A DNA stretch of 64,000 bases from PALSA-1006 sp041660815 (GCA_041660815.1 JBAZVN010000006.1:127068-191067), one strand, 5' to 3'. Shown: positions 17,475 to 27,070, numbered from the stretch's first letter. Numbers and translations are program-made. The notes: generated by a model from the sequence alone, not told the origin.

Positions 17475-18313
17475 AGACGCCCCGTTTAGTTCTGTTAGCA
17501 GCGCTGTTGGCGGGTACTGCATTTTCCATTCCTGTTCCGGCGGCTACTGAAAATTGGCGTGAGCGTTCTGCTCTGGCCGATGAGATTACCTCGGGAGATG
17601 TCACAGCGGAAATTACGCTCGGGCGACAAATTGCCGCCAGGATTCTGGGCCGCTTCAAGGCCTACGATGATCCCGCTTTAATTAAGTATGTCAATTTGGT
17701 CGGACTTTCTCTGGCAAAGCAAACCAACCGACCCGAGCTAAATTTTCGTTTCATGGTGTTGGATAGCAATGAGGTGAATGCTTATGCCTCACCCGGCGGG
17801 TATATATTTGTCACGAGCGGGGCACTAAAGTTGATGAATGACGAAGCTGAATTGGCCGGTGTTTTGGCGCATGAGATTGCGCATATTACCGAGAAGCATG
17901 TTGTCAAAGAGCTCAACATAAAGGGGGCGGATCATGCAGAATTGGCGCAGTTGATTGGTGCCAGTTCGGAATCGGCGCGTAATGCGTTTGTTCAGGCGGT
18001 AGATAAAGGTTTGGATATTATTTTCAAAGGTGAATATAAGCGCGAGGATGAATTACAGTCAGATTCGAGCGCAGTTATGTTGTGTGCGCTGGGAAATTAT
18101 GAAATGTCCGGTTTGGCCAGGTATTTGGATCGCGTGCGCTCGGTAAAAGGGGAAGTGCCCGATGACGGTCAAACTCACCCTTCATATGCAAATAGAATAT
18201 CCTTAATAAACAATATGATAGGAAATTCTGGCGTTGAGGGCAAAAGCAGAGTCAATCTTGACCGGTTCGCGGTGGCAACAAAGGCCTTAAAAGGTTTTGC
18301 GATCCAGCGTTGA
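17471..18313 (+). CDS. Periplasmic M48 family metalloprotease
   Basis: A 280-residue protease with a signal peptide (about 1-25) and the zinc motif HEIAH near residue 136, with a downstream glutamate in the KREDELQSD segment as the third ligand. It belongs to the M48 group that includes LoiP and BepA, which handle outer-membrane protein quality control in Escherichia coli. No TPR domain is present, so it is closer to the short LoiP-like form. It is coupled to the SH3 gene. Confidence 0.9.
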   Translation: MKTPRLVLLAALLAGTAFSIPVPAATENWRERSALADEITSGDVTAEITLGRQIAARILGRFKAYDDPALIKYVNLVGLSLAKQTNRPELNFRFMVLDSNEVNAYASPGGYIFVTSGALKLMNDEAELAGVLAHEIAHITEKHVVKELNIKGADHAELAQLIGASSESARNAFVQAVDKGLDIIFKGEYKREDELQSDSSAVMLCALGNYEMSGLARYLDRVRSVKGEVPDDGQTHPSYANRISLINNMIGNSGVEGKSRVNLDRFAVATKALKGFAIQR

Positions 18314-18326
18314 AATTGTGGGCGCC

Positions 18327-19598
18327 TTAAAACGAGGAGGAGAGGAATCCCAGCGAGCTAATTGAATTGGCGTTTTGGATTCCGCTGTTACTCAATATCT
18401 GCGAATTGCCCTTTCCGTAACTCAAGCTGCCGCCCAAGGTGACCGAGGAGCTTCCGGTGAAATTGGAAATGCTCAGGCTGCATCCATAAAGATTGATATT
18501 TTCCTCGGCAGAGGCGACATTCGCGCGTATCGCCGGTGTGTTGGCCATATTGGTAAAGACTCCTGCTCTAACTGCCCATTTTTTGGAGAGGTAATATTCT
18601 GTTCCCAGCGCGGCATTGATGACTGCAATTTTCTCTCCGTAAAATTGATCGGTTGGCACTTTGGAATAGTAGGTGAGATCACCGGATATCAGCAGATTGT
18701 TATCCGCAAAATAGGCGGCGCCCACTGCCAGGCGCATCGGATATGCCCGTTTATAGTCGTCTGGAATTTGTCTTGGAACCTTGATTGAAGGGCCGCTGCC
18801 AACACTAACACCGGTACTGCAACGTCCGTCAGGCGGTGGAGCGTTGGAGGCGTCCCAGCAAGTTTGTTGAGTTTCAGCTTTGGAGTTAAGTAGAAATGTT
18901 TGGGAGACAGAAAACCCCAGCGACAGTTTTTCAAACGGGGACCAGGAAATACCCAGTACCGGTTTGACGCCAGTTTCGCTGAGTTTGAAATATTTGTTTG
19001 ACCAACCATTGCTGCCGTCTGCCCGCTCGTTAAATTGATTCAGAATCAGTTGGCTGTCGCGTTGATGTACGTACAGCGTGATGCCAACCGCCAGATCATT
19101 ATTGATTGCCGCAGCAAAGGAGGGGCCGAAATTTGCAGTGTTGTCGCGGTTGTTTAAATTGATGGTGTAGCGGGAAACCGTGGATGAAATATTATTAAAA
19201 CTTTGGTTTTGATCTTCGCTTGAGGCGTCAGGTACTGCATAAGAAAAGCCGATTTTATAGTCACCCAGCGGTTTAATGACGCCAAAAAAGTTCGCGAGAA
19301 TTGTCGAAGAATTGCGCTCGAAGGTGTTATTGCCGATCACATTTTCATATTTTTTTGTTTGTCTGAAATAGGAGTTAACGCTCGCCGAAACGTTTTTATC
19401 CCCCGAATAAACGATAGCTGAAGGATTGTAAAACAAGCCGGTGGCATCATCAGAAACCGCGGTGTAAGCCCCGCCCATGCCGGAGGCGCGATCTCCGATA
19501 ATGAAATTGTTATAGTGGTATTCGTCTGCTACAGCGGGCTGCGCAATGCCGGTAAAAAACAAAGCGATTACTAAAGTCGAACGCAAAGATGTAAGCAT
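18327..19598 (-). CDS. FadL/OmpP1-like outer-membrane protein
   Basis: A 423-residue outer-membrane barrel protein. A signal peptide (about 1-24, ending AVADE) precedes the FadL-type start DRASGMGGAYTAVSDDATGLFYNPS, followed by alternating beta strands. The C-terminus ends in FLSSSF with the terminal Phe typical of outer-membrane barrels. The family takes up fatty acids and other hydrophobic compounds. It is convergent with the M48 protease gene. Confidence 0.85.
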   Translation of the reverse strand: MLTSLRSTLVIALFFTGIAQPAVADEYHYNNFIIGDRASGMGGAYTAVSDDATGLFYNPSAIVYSGDKNVSASVNSYFRQTKKYENVIGNNTFERNSSTILANFFGVIKPLGDYKIGFSYAVPDASSEDQNQSFNNISSTVSRYTINLNNRDNTANFGPSFAAAINNDLAVGITLYVHQRDSQLILNQFNERADGSNGWSNKYFKLSETGVKPVLGISWSPFEKLSLGFSVSQTFLLNSKAETQQTCWDASNAPPPDGRCSTGVSVGSGPSIKVPRQIPDDYKRAYPMRLAVGAAYFADNNLLISGDLTYYSKVPTDQFYGEKIAVINAALGTEYYLSKKWAVRAGVFTNMANTPAIRANVASAEENINLYGCSLSISNFTGSSSVTLGGSLSYGKGNSQILSNSGIQNANSISSLGFLSSSF

Positions 19599-19633
19599 GA
19601 TTGAAATTCCCCCCGTTTTGGCGGTGATATGTT

Positions 19634-19656
19634 AACCCGCTTTGCGGGTTTTTGCT
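19634..19656 (+). terminator. Small GC hairpin with T tract
   Basis: AACCCGC - TTT - GCGGGTT followed by TTT on the plus strand. It could stop transcripts approaching hfq from the left. It also lies in the 5' leader of the minus-strand FadL-like gene, where it would instead be a leader hairpin. Confidence 0.4.
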
Positions 19657-19774
19657 TAAAAGTATTCCTTCGTGAAAAACATCCTGTGCAGCATCAATTT
19701 ATTGTTAACCTCTTCCGTATCCGTGGTTTTTCCAGTAAAGTAAGCGTCCGTTTAATCAAAATAAGAGCACTGCT

Positions 19775-20005
19775 ATGAGCGTAAAAGGGCAACAACTACA
19801 AGACCCGTTCCTGAATACTCTGCGTAAGGAACATGTGCAGGTCGCTATCTATCTCGTTAATGGCATTAAGCTGCAAGGCCAGGTTGAGTCTTTTGATCAA
19901 TATGTGATTCTGTTGAAAAATACGGTCACGCAGATGGTTTATAAGCACGCTATTTCCACTATCGTTCCCGCACGCAACGTGACGATTCCATACGACGTCG
20001 CCTGA
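19775..20005 (+). CDS. hfq: RNA chaperone Hfq
   Basis: A 76-residue Hfq with the Sm1 region (LNTLRKEHVQVAIYLVNGIKLQG) and the Sm2 motif YKHAIST. It pairs small RNAs with mRNA targets as a hexamer. The C-terminal tail is very short compared with Escherichia coli Hfq, as is common in Betaproteobacteria. Its stop overlaps the hflX start by one base. Confidence 0.98.
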   Translation: MSVKGQQLQDPFLNTLRKEHVQVAIYLVNGIKLQGQVESFDQYVILLKNTVTQMVYKHAISTIVPARNVTIPYDVA

Positions 20006-21147
20006 TGACTCAATCAACAACTGCCCCTAACACGGCGGTATTGGTCAGTCTCGATTTTGGCGCGCCGGACTACGCAGAAAGCCTTGAAGAACTACGTTTG
20101 CTGGCCGAAAGTGCCGGCGTAAGCGCGCTTGCGCTGATCGAGGGCAAACGACAGCGTCCGGATGCTTCTACGTTTGCCGGTAGTGGCAAGGTGGAAGAAA
20201 TCGCCGCCATTGTCGAAGAGCTGGAAGTGCCGTTGGTTATTTTTAATCACGACCTTTCGCCGGCGCAGATGCGCAATCTCACCGCCAAATTACAGGCGCG
20301 TGTGATTGACCGCACTATGCTTATCCTAGATATTTTTGCGCTGCGCGCGCAGAGCCACGAAGGTAAAGTGCAGGTCGAATTAGCCCAACTTAAATATCTG
20401 TCGACGCGTTTGGTCGGTATGAATATGGATATGGGGCAGCAAAAATTTGCGGTTGGTGCACGCGGGCCGGGTGAAACCCAGTTGGAACTGGATAGGCGCA
20501 AGCTGGATAGGCGCGTGCATTTACTCAACGAGCGCTTAAAGCAATTGAAGCGGCATCGCGAGTTGCAGCGCAAAGCGCGCAATCGATCGGATGTGCTGTC
20601 AGTGTCGATTGTGGGTTATACCAATGCTGGAAAATCCACTTTATTCAATCGGTTAACGAATGCCAATGTGTATGCAGCGGATCAATTGTTTGCCACCTTG
20701 GATACCACTTCGCGCAAGCTATTTCTGGAGGGCGACAGCCAAGTACAGGTGGTGTTATCCGACACCGTGGGATTTATTCGCCATTTGCCGCACGGTTTAG
20801 TCGCGGCTTTCCGCAGCACGCTGGAAGAAACTACACACGCCGATCTGTTGTTGCATGTGGTGGATGTGAATAGCCCAGAGCGCCACGATCAGGTTGCCGA
20901 GGTGAATAAGGTGCTGACGGAAATTGGCGCGCAGCACATTCGGCAGATCGTGGTGTATAACAAAATTGATTTGCAGGGTTTGGCCGCTGCAGTGAAGCGC
21001 GATGAGTATGGTAATATTGCGTCTGTTTTTTTGAGTGCGAAGACGGGTGCAGGATTGGATGATTTGCGTGCGGCACTCGTTGAGATGCGCGATACTCCGG
21101 TAATTTTAGCAGCACCTTCCGAGTGGCATCCACTCAATAACAATTAA
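20005..21147 (+). CDS. hflX: GTPase HflX
   Basis: A 380-residue ribosome-associated GTPase. The N-terminal HflX domain is followed by the glycine-rich GARGPGETQLE segment, then G1 GYTNAGKST (near residue 204), G3 DTVGF and G4 NKID. In the family it splits stalled or hibernating ribosomes. It directly follows hfq as in most proteobacteria. Confidence 0.97.
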   Translation: MTQSTTAPNTAVLVSLDFGAPDYAESLEELRLLAESAGVSALALIEGKRQRPDASTFAGSGKVEEIAAIVEELEVPLVIFNHDLSPAQMRNLTAKLQARVIDRTMLILDIFALRAQSHEGKVQVELAQLKYLSTRLVGMNMDMGQQKFAVGARGPGETQLELDRRKLDRRVHLLNERLKQLKRHRELQRKARNRSDVLSVSIVGYTNAGKSTLFNRLTNANVYAADQLFATLDTTSRKLFLEGDSQVQVVLSDTVGFIRHLPHGLVAAFRSTLEETTHADLLLHVVDVNSPERHDQVAEVNKVLTEIGAQHIRQIVVYNKIDLQGLAAAVKRDEYGNIASVFLSAKTGAGLDDLRAALVEMRDTPVILAAPSEWHPLNNN

Positions 21148-21172
21148 GTAAACTGAAAGTTAGGACAGAGCT

Positions 21173-22384
21173 ATGGGATTGAATGATCCGCAGTGGGGCA
21201 ATAAAAACAGTGGTGGCCCGCCTGATTTAGATGAAGTAGTGCGCAACCTGAATAAGAAGGTTGAGACAATTTTTGCCAAGTTTAAAGGCGGCTCGCCAAA
21301 AAATACCGGAGACGGCAATAAAATGCCCGGTAATTTTAATGGCGGAATTGGTCTGATCGTTATTATCGTCGCCTTAATTTGGATGGCGAGCGGTTTTTAC
21401 ATTGTCGATGCAAGTCAACGCGGTGTGGTGTTGCGTTTCGGCAAGTATGTTGAAGCGACTGAAGCGGGGCCGCGCTGGCACTTCCCCTATCCGATAGAAT
21501 CTGTTGAAGTGGTTAGTTTGAGTCAGGTTCGTACCGTGGAAGTGGGCTATCGCGAGAATGTAAAGAACAAAATGCTCAAAGAATCTCTGATGCTAACCGA
21601 TGACGAAAACATCGTGGATATCCAGTTTGCCGTGCAGTATTTCTTGAAGGATCCGGCGGATTATTTATTCAATAACCGCACCCCGGATGAGAATGTGCGT
21701 CAAGCTGCTGAAACTGCGATTCGTGAAGTGGTGGGTAAGAGCAAAATGGACTTTGTGTTGTACGAAGGTCGCGAGCAAGTGGCAGCCTCAACTACAAAAT
21801 TAATTCAGGATATTTTGGATCGATATAAATCCGGTATTTTGGTGAGCAAAGTCACCATGCAGAATGCCCAACCTCCCGAGCAAGTTCAGGCGGCATTTGA
21901 TGATGCGGTGAAAGCCGGTCAAGACCGTGAGCGCCAAAAGAATGAAGGGCAGGCGTATGCGAATGATGTGGTGCCAAAAGCCAAGGGTGCCGCGGCACGT
22001 TTGATGCAGGAAGCTGAAGGTTACAAGCAGCGCGTAATTGCCAATGCGGAAGGTGATGCAAGTCGCTTCAAGCAAATTCTGGTTGAGTATGAAAAGGCAC
22101 CGCAGGTGACGCGTGAGCGCATGTACATCGATATGATGCAGCAAATTATGACCAGCAGCAGCAAGGTGTTGGTGGATCAAAAGAGCGGCAATGGCAGTTT
22201 GTTATATCTGCCTTTGGATAAGCTGATTCAGAGCACCAATGCGTCGGGTGGCTTGAATGACGCACAAACGGCGGCAGGGCGTCCGGCTAACAATGCCGAG
22301 CAAGTTGCCCCGCAAGCTGCGGCACTGAGTGAACCGCCGTTATTACGTGAACCGTTACGCAGCCGAGATAGGGAGGCAAGATAA
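21173..22384 (+). CDS. hflK: FtsH modulator HflK
   Basis: A 403-residue SPFH/stomatin protein: Gly/Asn-rich cytoplasmic start, one membrane helix (about 58-80), then the band-7 domain and an alanine-rich coiled coil. HflK and HflC form a large cage around the FtsH protease in the inner membrane. The start of hflC overlaps its stop by one base. Confidence 0.96.
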   Translation: MGLNDPQWGNKNSGGPPDLDEVVRNLNKKVETIFAKFKGGSPKNTGDGNKMPGNFNGGIGLIVIIVALIWMASGFYIVDASQRGVVLRFGKYVEATEAGPRWHFPYPIESVEVVSLSQVRTVEVGYRENVKNKMLKESLMLTDDENIVDIQFAVQYFLKDPADYLFNNRTPDENVRQAAETAIREVVGKSKMDFVLYEGREQVAASTTKLIQDILDRYKSGILVSKVTMQNAQPPEQVQAAFDDAVKAGQDRERQKNEGQAYANDVVPKAKGAAARLMQEAEGYKQRVIANAEGDASRFKQILVEYEKAPQVTRERMYIDMMQQIMTSSSKVLVDQKSGNGSLLYLPLDKLIQSTNASGGLNDAQTAAGRPANNAEQVAPQAAALSEPPLLREPLRSRDREAR

Positions 22385-23262
22385 TGAAGCCGAGTACCGG
22401 GAATTTGTTGGTGGGCATTGTTGTTGCCTTGGTATTGTTCAGTATGAGCGCGTTTGTCGTCGATCAACGTCAGGTAGCCATCGTTTTCCAGTTGGGTGAA
22501 GTGGTGGGGGAGAAGACTGCGCCGGGGCTGTATTTTAAAGTTCCGTTGGTGCAAAACGTGCGCTTTTTTGATTCGCGTATTTTGACTTTGGATGGGGATG
22601 AACCCGAGCGTTTTATTACTGCTGAAAAGAAAAACGTGCTGGTTGACTCGTATGTGAAGTGGCGTATTTCTAATGTAAAGCAGTACTACATTAGTGTGGG
22701 CGGAGATGAAGTACGAGCCCAAACTCGTTTGACTCAAACTGTGAATGCGGCACTGCGTGAAGAGTTCGGTAAACGTACGATTCATGAAGTGGTCTCCGGG
22801 CAGCGCGAAGAGTTGATGCGTATCGTGCAGGAAAAAACCGATATTGATGCGCGTAAAATTGGCGTGGAAGTATTGGATGTGCGGATTAAACGCGTGGATT
22901 TCCCCATGGAAATTAGCGATTCTGTGTATCGCCGCATGGATGCCGAGCGTAAACGTGTAGCCAATGAATTGCGTGCAACTGGTAACGCCGAGAGTGAAAA
23001 GATACGCGCCGATGCGGACAAGCAACGTGAAGTGACTTTGGCGGAAGCCTATCGGGATGCGCAAAAGCTAAAGGGGGAAGGGGATGCCAAAGCCGCCGCT
23101 TTGTACGCTGCGGCGTTTGGGCGCAATTCGGAGTTTTTCTCTTTCTACCGCAGCATGGAAGCTTATAAGCAGACGTTTAGAAACAAGAGCGATGTAATGG
23201 TGCTGGATCCAAGCTCTTCGTTCTTTAAGTATCTGAAGAGTTCCTCCAGGGGCGGCAAGTAG
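22384..23262 (+). CDS. hflC: FtsH modulator HflC
   Basis: A 292-residue SPFH protein with an N-terminal signal anchor (about 7-25), the band-7 domain with FVVDQRQVAIVFQLG, and the C-terminal helix with GEGDAKAAALYA and FFSFYRSMEAY motifs typical of HflC. It partners HflK. Confidence 0.96.
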   Translation: MKPSTGNLLVGIVVALVLFSMSAFVVDQRQVAIVFQLGEVVGEKTAPGLYFKVPLVQNVRFFDSRILTLDGDEPERFITAEKKNVLVDSYVKWRISNVKQYYISVGGDEVRAQTRLTQTVNAALREEFGKRTIHEVVSGQREELMRIVQEKTDIDARKIGVEVLDVRIKRVDFPMEISDSVYRRMDAERKRVANELRATGNAESEKIRADADKQREVTLAEAYRDAQKLKGEGDAKAAALYAAAFGRNSEFFSFYRSMEAYKQTFRNKSDVMVLDPSSSFFKYLKSSSRGGK

Positions 23263-23280
23263 TTTTTTAGGTGTCAAACA

Positions 23281-23463
23281 ATGGAATACTGGCTGGCGGC
23301 CTTCGGATTAATGCTGGTGCTGGAAGGGATCATGCCTTTTTTGTTTCCAAAAGTATGGCGTGAAACCTTGGCAAAATTAGCCCAGTTTCAGGATGGTCAA
23401 ATGCGTTTTCTGGGTTTGACGTTAATGCTCAGCGGGCTTTTGCTGATTTATTGGATGAATTAA
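23281..23463 (+). CDS. DUF2065 small membrane protein
   Basis: A 60-residue protein with two hydrophobic helices (about 3-20 and 42-58) joined by a short loop with KVWRETLAKLAQF. This matches the DUF2065 family, which is regularly found between hflC and hisZ or purA. Function is unknown. Its last codons overlap the first possible ATG of hisZ. Confidence 0.88.
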   Translation: MEYWLAAFGLMLVLEGIMPFLFPKVWRETLAKLAQFQDGQMRFLGLTLMLSGLLLIYWMN

Positions 23464-24620
23464 GAATGCCGAATTGGTTGTTGCCGGAAAATATTCAAGA
23501 CATGCTGCCGGACGAGGCTTGGCGCATTGAAGATATGCGTCGCGATGTGTTGGAGCTATTACGTTTATCAGGCTATCAGTTAGTCTCCCCGCCGTTATTG
23601 GAGTATGCCGAATCGCTGCTCATCAACGACAGCACAGACATGGATTTGCGCACCTTCAAACTGGTGGATCAACTCAGCGGCCGCACGCTGGCTTTGCGCG
23701 CCGACATCACCCCGCAAGTGGCACGGATCGATGCGCATTTGCTTAATCGTCAAGGCGTTACGCGTCTATGTTATGCGGGCAGCGTTTTGCATACCCAGCC
23801 CTCCGGTTTAATGCGCACCCGCGAACCTCTGCAAATTGGCGCGGAATTGTATGGTCATAGCGGGCTGGAAAGTGATCTGGAAATCCAAAACTTAATGTTG
23901 CAATCTTTGGCATTGCTGGGTATTCGGGGCGTACATCTGGATTTGGGGCATGTGGCAGTATTTCGCGCATTGCTCAAAGGAATTGAAATAAGTGATGACT
24001 TGGAGTCGGCGCTGTTCGGTGCACTGCAAAGTAAAGATGTGCCGAGTCTGAAAAGTCTGGTGAAGGGCTTGCCGGCATCGACACAACAGGCGTTACTGGC
24101 TTTACCTGAATTATATGGCGGAGTTGAGGTGTTGCAGCGTGCGCGCAAAGTGCTGCCGAATACACCCGAATTAATTACTGCTTTGGATGAGTTGCAGCGT
24201 GCCGCAATTCAGCTGCAACCGTTGGCGCAAAACATCGGTATTGATCTGGCTGAATTGCGCGGCTACCACTATCACAGCGGCATGGTGTTTGCGGCGTATC
24301 ACTCGGGCAGTCATGATGCAATTGCGCTTGGGGGCCGATACGATGATGTGGGTAAAAGTTTTGGTCGTGCGCGTCCTGCCACCGGCTTCAGCATGGATTT
24401 ACGTCAATTACATAGCCTGTTGATTAAAAAAGATAAAATAAATGGCATCCTCGCTCCGTTTTTGAGTGATGAGGCTTTGGATGGTGCCATTGCAAAATTA
24501 CGTTCACAAGGTCATGTAGTGGTAGTTGATCTTTTGTCTGATCCCGCCTATCGCGCTGAATTGGAGTGTGACCGTGAGCTGGTATTGCGTGACGGTGCCT
24601 GGATTGTAGAAAAAATTTAA
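23451..24620 (+). CDS. hisZ: ATP phosphoribosyltransferase regulatory subunit HisZ
   Basis: A 389-residue histidyl-tRNA synthetase-like protein. It retains the core with TDMDLRTFKLVDQ and LRADITPQVARI, while the C-terminal anticodon domain is replaced by a short tail. HisZ partners the short form of HisG for the first step of histidine synthesis. The ATG at 23451 overlaps the previous gene by 13 bp; a second ATG at 23466 is equally plausible. Confidence 0.94.
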   Translation: MDELRMPNWLLPENIQDMLPDEAWRIEDMRRDVLELLRLSGYQLVSPPLLEYAESLLINDSTDMDLRTFKLVDQLSGRTLALRADITPQVARIDAHLLNRQGVTRLCYAGSVLHTQPSGLMRTREPLQIGAELYGHSGLESDLEIQNLMLQSLALLGIRGVHLDLGHVAVFRALLKGIEISDDLESALFGALQSKDVPSLKSLVKGLPASTQQALLALPELYGGVEVLQRARKVLPNTPELITALDELQRAAIQLQPLAQNIGIDLAELRGYHYHSGMVFAAYHSGSHDAIALGGRYDDVGKSFGRARPATGFSMDLRQLHSLLIKKDKINGILAPFLSDEALDGAIAKLRSQGHVVVVDLLSDPAYRAELECDRELVLRDGAWIVEKI

Positions 24621-24621
24621 T

Positions 24622-24642
24622 CAAGGGCGCCTCTAAAAAATT
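24622..24642 (+). repeat. Post-stop short repeat, copy 1
   Basis: CAAGGGCGCCTCTAAAAAA followed by TT, one base after the hisZ stop codon. Near-identical sequence in the same orientation follows lptG, and a related one spans the hybrid kinase stop. Confidence 0.6.
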
Positions 24643-24712
24643 AAAGGTGAGGCGGGAGCGATTATTTGCCCGCGCGCTTGTCGGTTCGGGTTCAATATTG
24701 TGTTAGGAATGA

Positions 24713-26035
24713 ATGATGTCTAAGTCAAAAAATGTGGTGGTAATCGGAACTCAATGGGGCGACGAAGGTAAGGGCAAAATTGTCGATTGGTTGACCGATC
24801 ATTCGCAGGGCGTGGTGCGCTTTCAAGGCGGGCATAACGCCGGGCACACGCTGGTTATAAACGGAGAAAAAACGGTTTTGCATCTTATCCCTTCCGGCAT
24901 CTTGCGTGAACATGTGATGTGCTACATCGGCAATGGCGTGGTGTTGTCTCCTGCTGCCTTATTGAAGGAAATGGATAAGCTGGCAGAGGCGGGTATCAAG
25001 GTGTATGAGCGACTGCGCATCTCTGAAGCTTGCCCATTGATTTTGCCCTATCACGAAGCTGTGGATAAAGCGCGTGAAATCGCCAAAGGTGCGGGAAAAA
25101 TTGGCACTACAGGACGCGGCATTGGCCCGGCCTATGAGGATAAAGTGGCGCGTCGGGCGATTCGTTTACAGGATTTATTTTTCCGTGAACGCTTTGCGGC
25201 CAAGTTGGGCGAAGTGTTGGACTTTCACAACTTTGTTTTGAAGAACTATTTTAATGCGCCAACAGTGGATTTTCAAAAAACGCTGGACGATGCGCTGGCT
25301 CTGGCAGAGCGCATTAAGCCGCTGGTAATGGATGTGCCGCGCGCATTGTATGAAGCAAATAAAGCCGGTCAGAATTTATTATTTGAAGGCGCGCAGGGTA
25401 CTCTTCTGGATATCGATCATGGCACCTATCCGTTTGTTACCTCAAGTAATTGTATTTCCGGTGCGGCATGCGCGGGAGCCGGGGTCGGCCCGCAGACCTT
25501 GAATTATGTGCTGGGCATCACCAAGGCGTATACCACACGGGTGGGTTCAGGCCCCTTCCCAACCGAACTGTATGACGCTGAAGAAAAACAAGACCCGGTT
25601 GGTAAACACTTGGCTGATAAAGGCCATGAATTCGGTTCCACCACCGGTCGCGCGCGCCGATGCGGTTGGTTTGATGCGGCCGCACTTAAGCGTTCTATAC
25701 AAATTAACGGGGTATCCGGTTTGTGCGTGACTAAACTGGATGTCATGGATGGCATGGAAATAGTGCGCATCGGTGTGGGTTATAACATCAATGGCCAATA
25801 TAGCGATATTCTTCCAGTAGGTGCAGAGTCACTCACCGGATGCGAGCCGGTGTATGAAGATATGCCCGGCTGGACGGGAAGTACCGTGGGCGTTAAACGC
25901 TATGAAGATCTGCCGTTGCAAGCCAGAAATTATCTGCAACGCATTGCGCAAATTTGTGAAGTACCGGTCGACATGGTTTCCACCGGACCGGATCGCGATG
26001 AAACGATAGTATTGCGTCACCCGTTTGAAGTTTAA
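24713..26035 (+). CDS. purA: Adenylosuccinate synthetase
   Basis: A 440-residue enzyme that joins IMP and aspartate using GTP in AMP synthesis. Signature GTQWGDEGKGK near residue 12, GHNAGHT, the catalytic region TTGRGIGPAYEDK and the C-terminal aspartate-binding TTGRARRCGWFD are all present. Tandem ATG codons at 24713 and 24716 are possible starts. Confidence 0.98.
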   Translation: MMSKSKNVVVIGTQWGDEGKGKIVDWLTDHSQGVVRFQGGHNAGHTLVINGEKTVLHLIPSGILREHVMCYIGNGVVLSPAALLKEMDKLAEAGIKVYERLRISEACPLILPYHEAVDKAREIAKGAGKIGTTGRGIGPAYEDKVARRAIRLQDLFFRERFAAKLGEVLDFHNFVLKNYFNAPTVDFQKTLDDALALAERIKPLVMDVPRALYEANKAGQNLLFEGAQGTLLDIDHGTYPFVTSSNCISGAACAGAGVGPQTLNYVLGITKAYTTRVGSGPFPTELYDAEEKQDPVGKHLADKGHEFGSTTGRARRCGWFDAAALKRSIQINGVSGLCVTKLDVMDGMEIVRIGVGYNINGQYSDILPVGAESLTGCEPVYEDMPGWTGSTVGVKRYEDLPLQARNYLQRIAQICEVPVDMVSTGPDRDETIVLRHPFEV

Positions 26036-26064
26036 ATATCACCGTCAAAAAATTCCAATATATT

Positions 26065-26108
26065 AAAAATGGGTGCCGCTAAGTTACGACTTTACGGCAC
26101 CCATTTTT
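26065..26108 (+). terminator. Terminator-like hairpin over the glutaredoxin gene start
   Basis: Perfect 14 bp arms, AAAAATGGGTGCCG and CGGCACCCATTTTT, enclose a 16-base loop that itself can pair AAGT with ACTT. The right arm ends in five T. It lies 30 bp after the purA stop, as an intrinsic terminator would, but its left arm contains the ATG (26069) of the next gene and its right arm encodes residues 9-13. Confidence 0.8.
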
Positions 26109-26305
26109 GTCATTTGTGCCATGACGCAGAATTGATTTTGCATGAGGCTGGTATCCTGTTCGTGTATGTTGATATTACCGACGATGACGTGCTGATAGAC
26201 CGCTATGCGCAACAAGTGCCGGTCCTACAGAGAGTAGATACCGGCACTGAGTTAGGATGGCCATTTGATGTTGCGCAGGTTATATCGCTGTGCAAATCAG
26301 TGTAA
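26069..26305 (+). CDS. Glutaredoxin-like protein (DUF836)
   Basis: A 78-residue thioredoxin-fold protein. LRLYGTHFCHLCHDAE with a CXXC pair at residues 14-17 and the VPVLQRVDTGTELGWPFD segment match the DUF836/glutaredoxin-like family. The conserved frame is certain from residue 6 onward. The only sensible start is the ATG at 26069, which has no visible ribosome site and is buried in the hairpin described at 26065-26108. Confidence 0.82.
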   Translation: MGAAKLRLYGTHFCHLCHDAELILHEAGILFVYVDITDDDVLIDRYAQQVPVLQRVDTGTELGWPFDVAQVISLCKSV

Positions 26306-26307
26306 AG

Positions 26308-27063
26308 CTAGGGTAGGGGTGGCGTAACCGGTTTGCGCAGGTTGATCAGCCATGCAATATAGCCGGAAAGCGCGTAGCCCAAGAAGAGGAAGAACAGCAC
26401 ACCCGGCGGGTAGCTTGAAATAAGCATGAAGAATAAAGCCAGTATCAGAATGGCGACAAATGGCACACTTTTACGCATGTTGAAATCTTTAAAACTATAG
26501 AAGCGCACATTGCTGACCATACTTAAGCCGGCGAACACCGTGATTGCCACAGCATACCAACGCAAATCTGTGCCGCTAAATCCATAATCACCCATTACCC
26601 AAACGAAGCCCGCTACCAATGCAGCAGCAGCCGGGCTGGGTAAGCCCTGAAAATAGCGCTTGTCGACAATATCAATATTGGTGTTAAAGCGCGCCAAGCG
26701 GAGTGCTGTACCAACGCAATAAATAAAAGCAGCAAACCAGCCAATTTTTCCGAGTCCGCGAAATGCCCATTCGTACATCAACAAGGCAGGGGCGACACCA
26801 AATGAAACCATGTCGGATAGGCTGTCGTATTCCGCACCAAATTCGCTTTGGGTGTGGGTCAATCTAGCCACACGGCCATCCAGGCCGTCCAAAATCATGG
26901 CGATAAAAATTGCAACTGCGGCGTATTCAAACTTGCTGTTCATCGCTTGCACGATGGCAAAAAAACCCGCAAACAATGCGCCCGTGGTAAATAGATTAGG
27001 CAGCAGATAAATGCTGCGACTGCGGAGATCCAGCGGGGTTTTGCGTTTGTTTAAATCGCTCAT
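26308..27063 (-). CDS. pssA: CDP-diacylglycerol-serine O-phosphatidyltransferase
   Basis: A 251-residue inner-membrane enzyme making phosphatidylserine. The CDP-alcohol phosphotransferase motif is complete (DGLDGRVAR...GAEYDSLSD near residue 77). I choose the ATG at 27063; the open frame to 27117 overlaps psd. The protein has about six to eight helices. It follows psd by 7 bp, so synthesis and decarboxylation of phosphatidylserine are in one operon. Confidence 0.95.
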   Translation of the reverse strand: MSDLNKRKTPLDLRSRSIYLLPNLFTTGALFAGFFAIVQAMNSKFEYAAVAIFIAMILDGLDGRVARLTHTQSEFGAEYDSLSDMVSFGVAPALLMYEWAFRGLGKIGWFAAFIYCVGTALRLARFNTNIDIVDKRYFQGLPSPAAAALVAGFVWVMGDYGFSGTDLRWYAVAITVFAGLSMVSNVRFYSFKDFNMRKSVPFVAILILALFFMLISSYPPGVLFFLFLGYALSGYIAWLINLRKPVTPPLP

Positions 27064-27070
27064 AGTGACT

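Noticed and set aside
22228..23064. 278-codon open frame antisense to hflK/hflC
   Set aside because: The SPFH proteins on plus are certain; the antisense frame is a His/Asn-rich shadow of the codon pattern.
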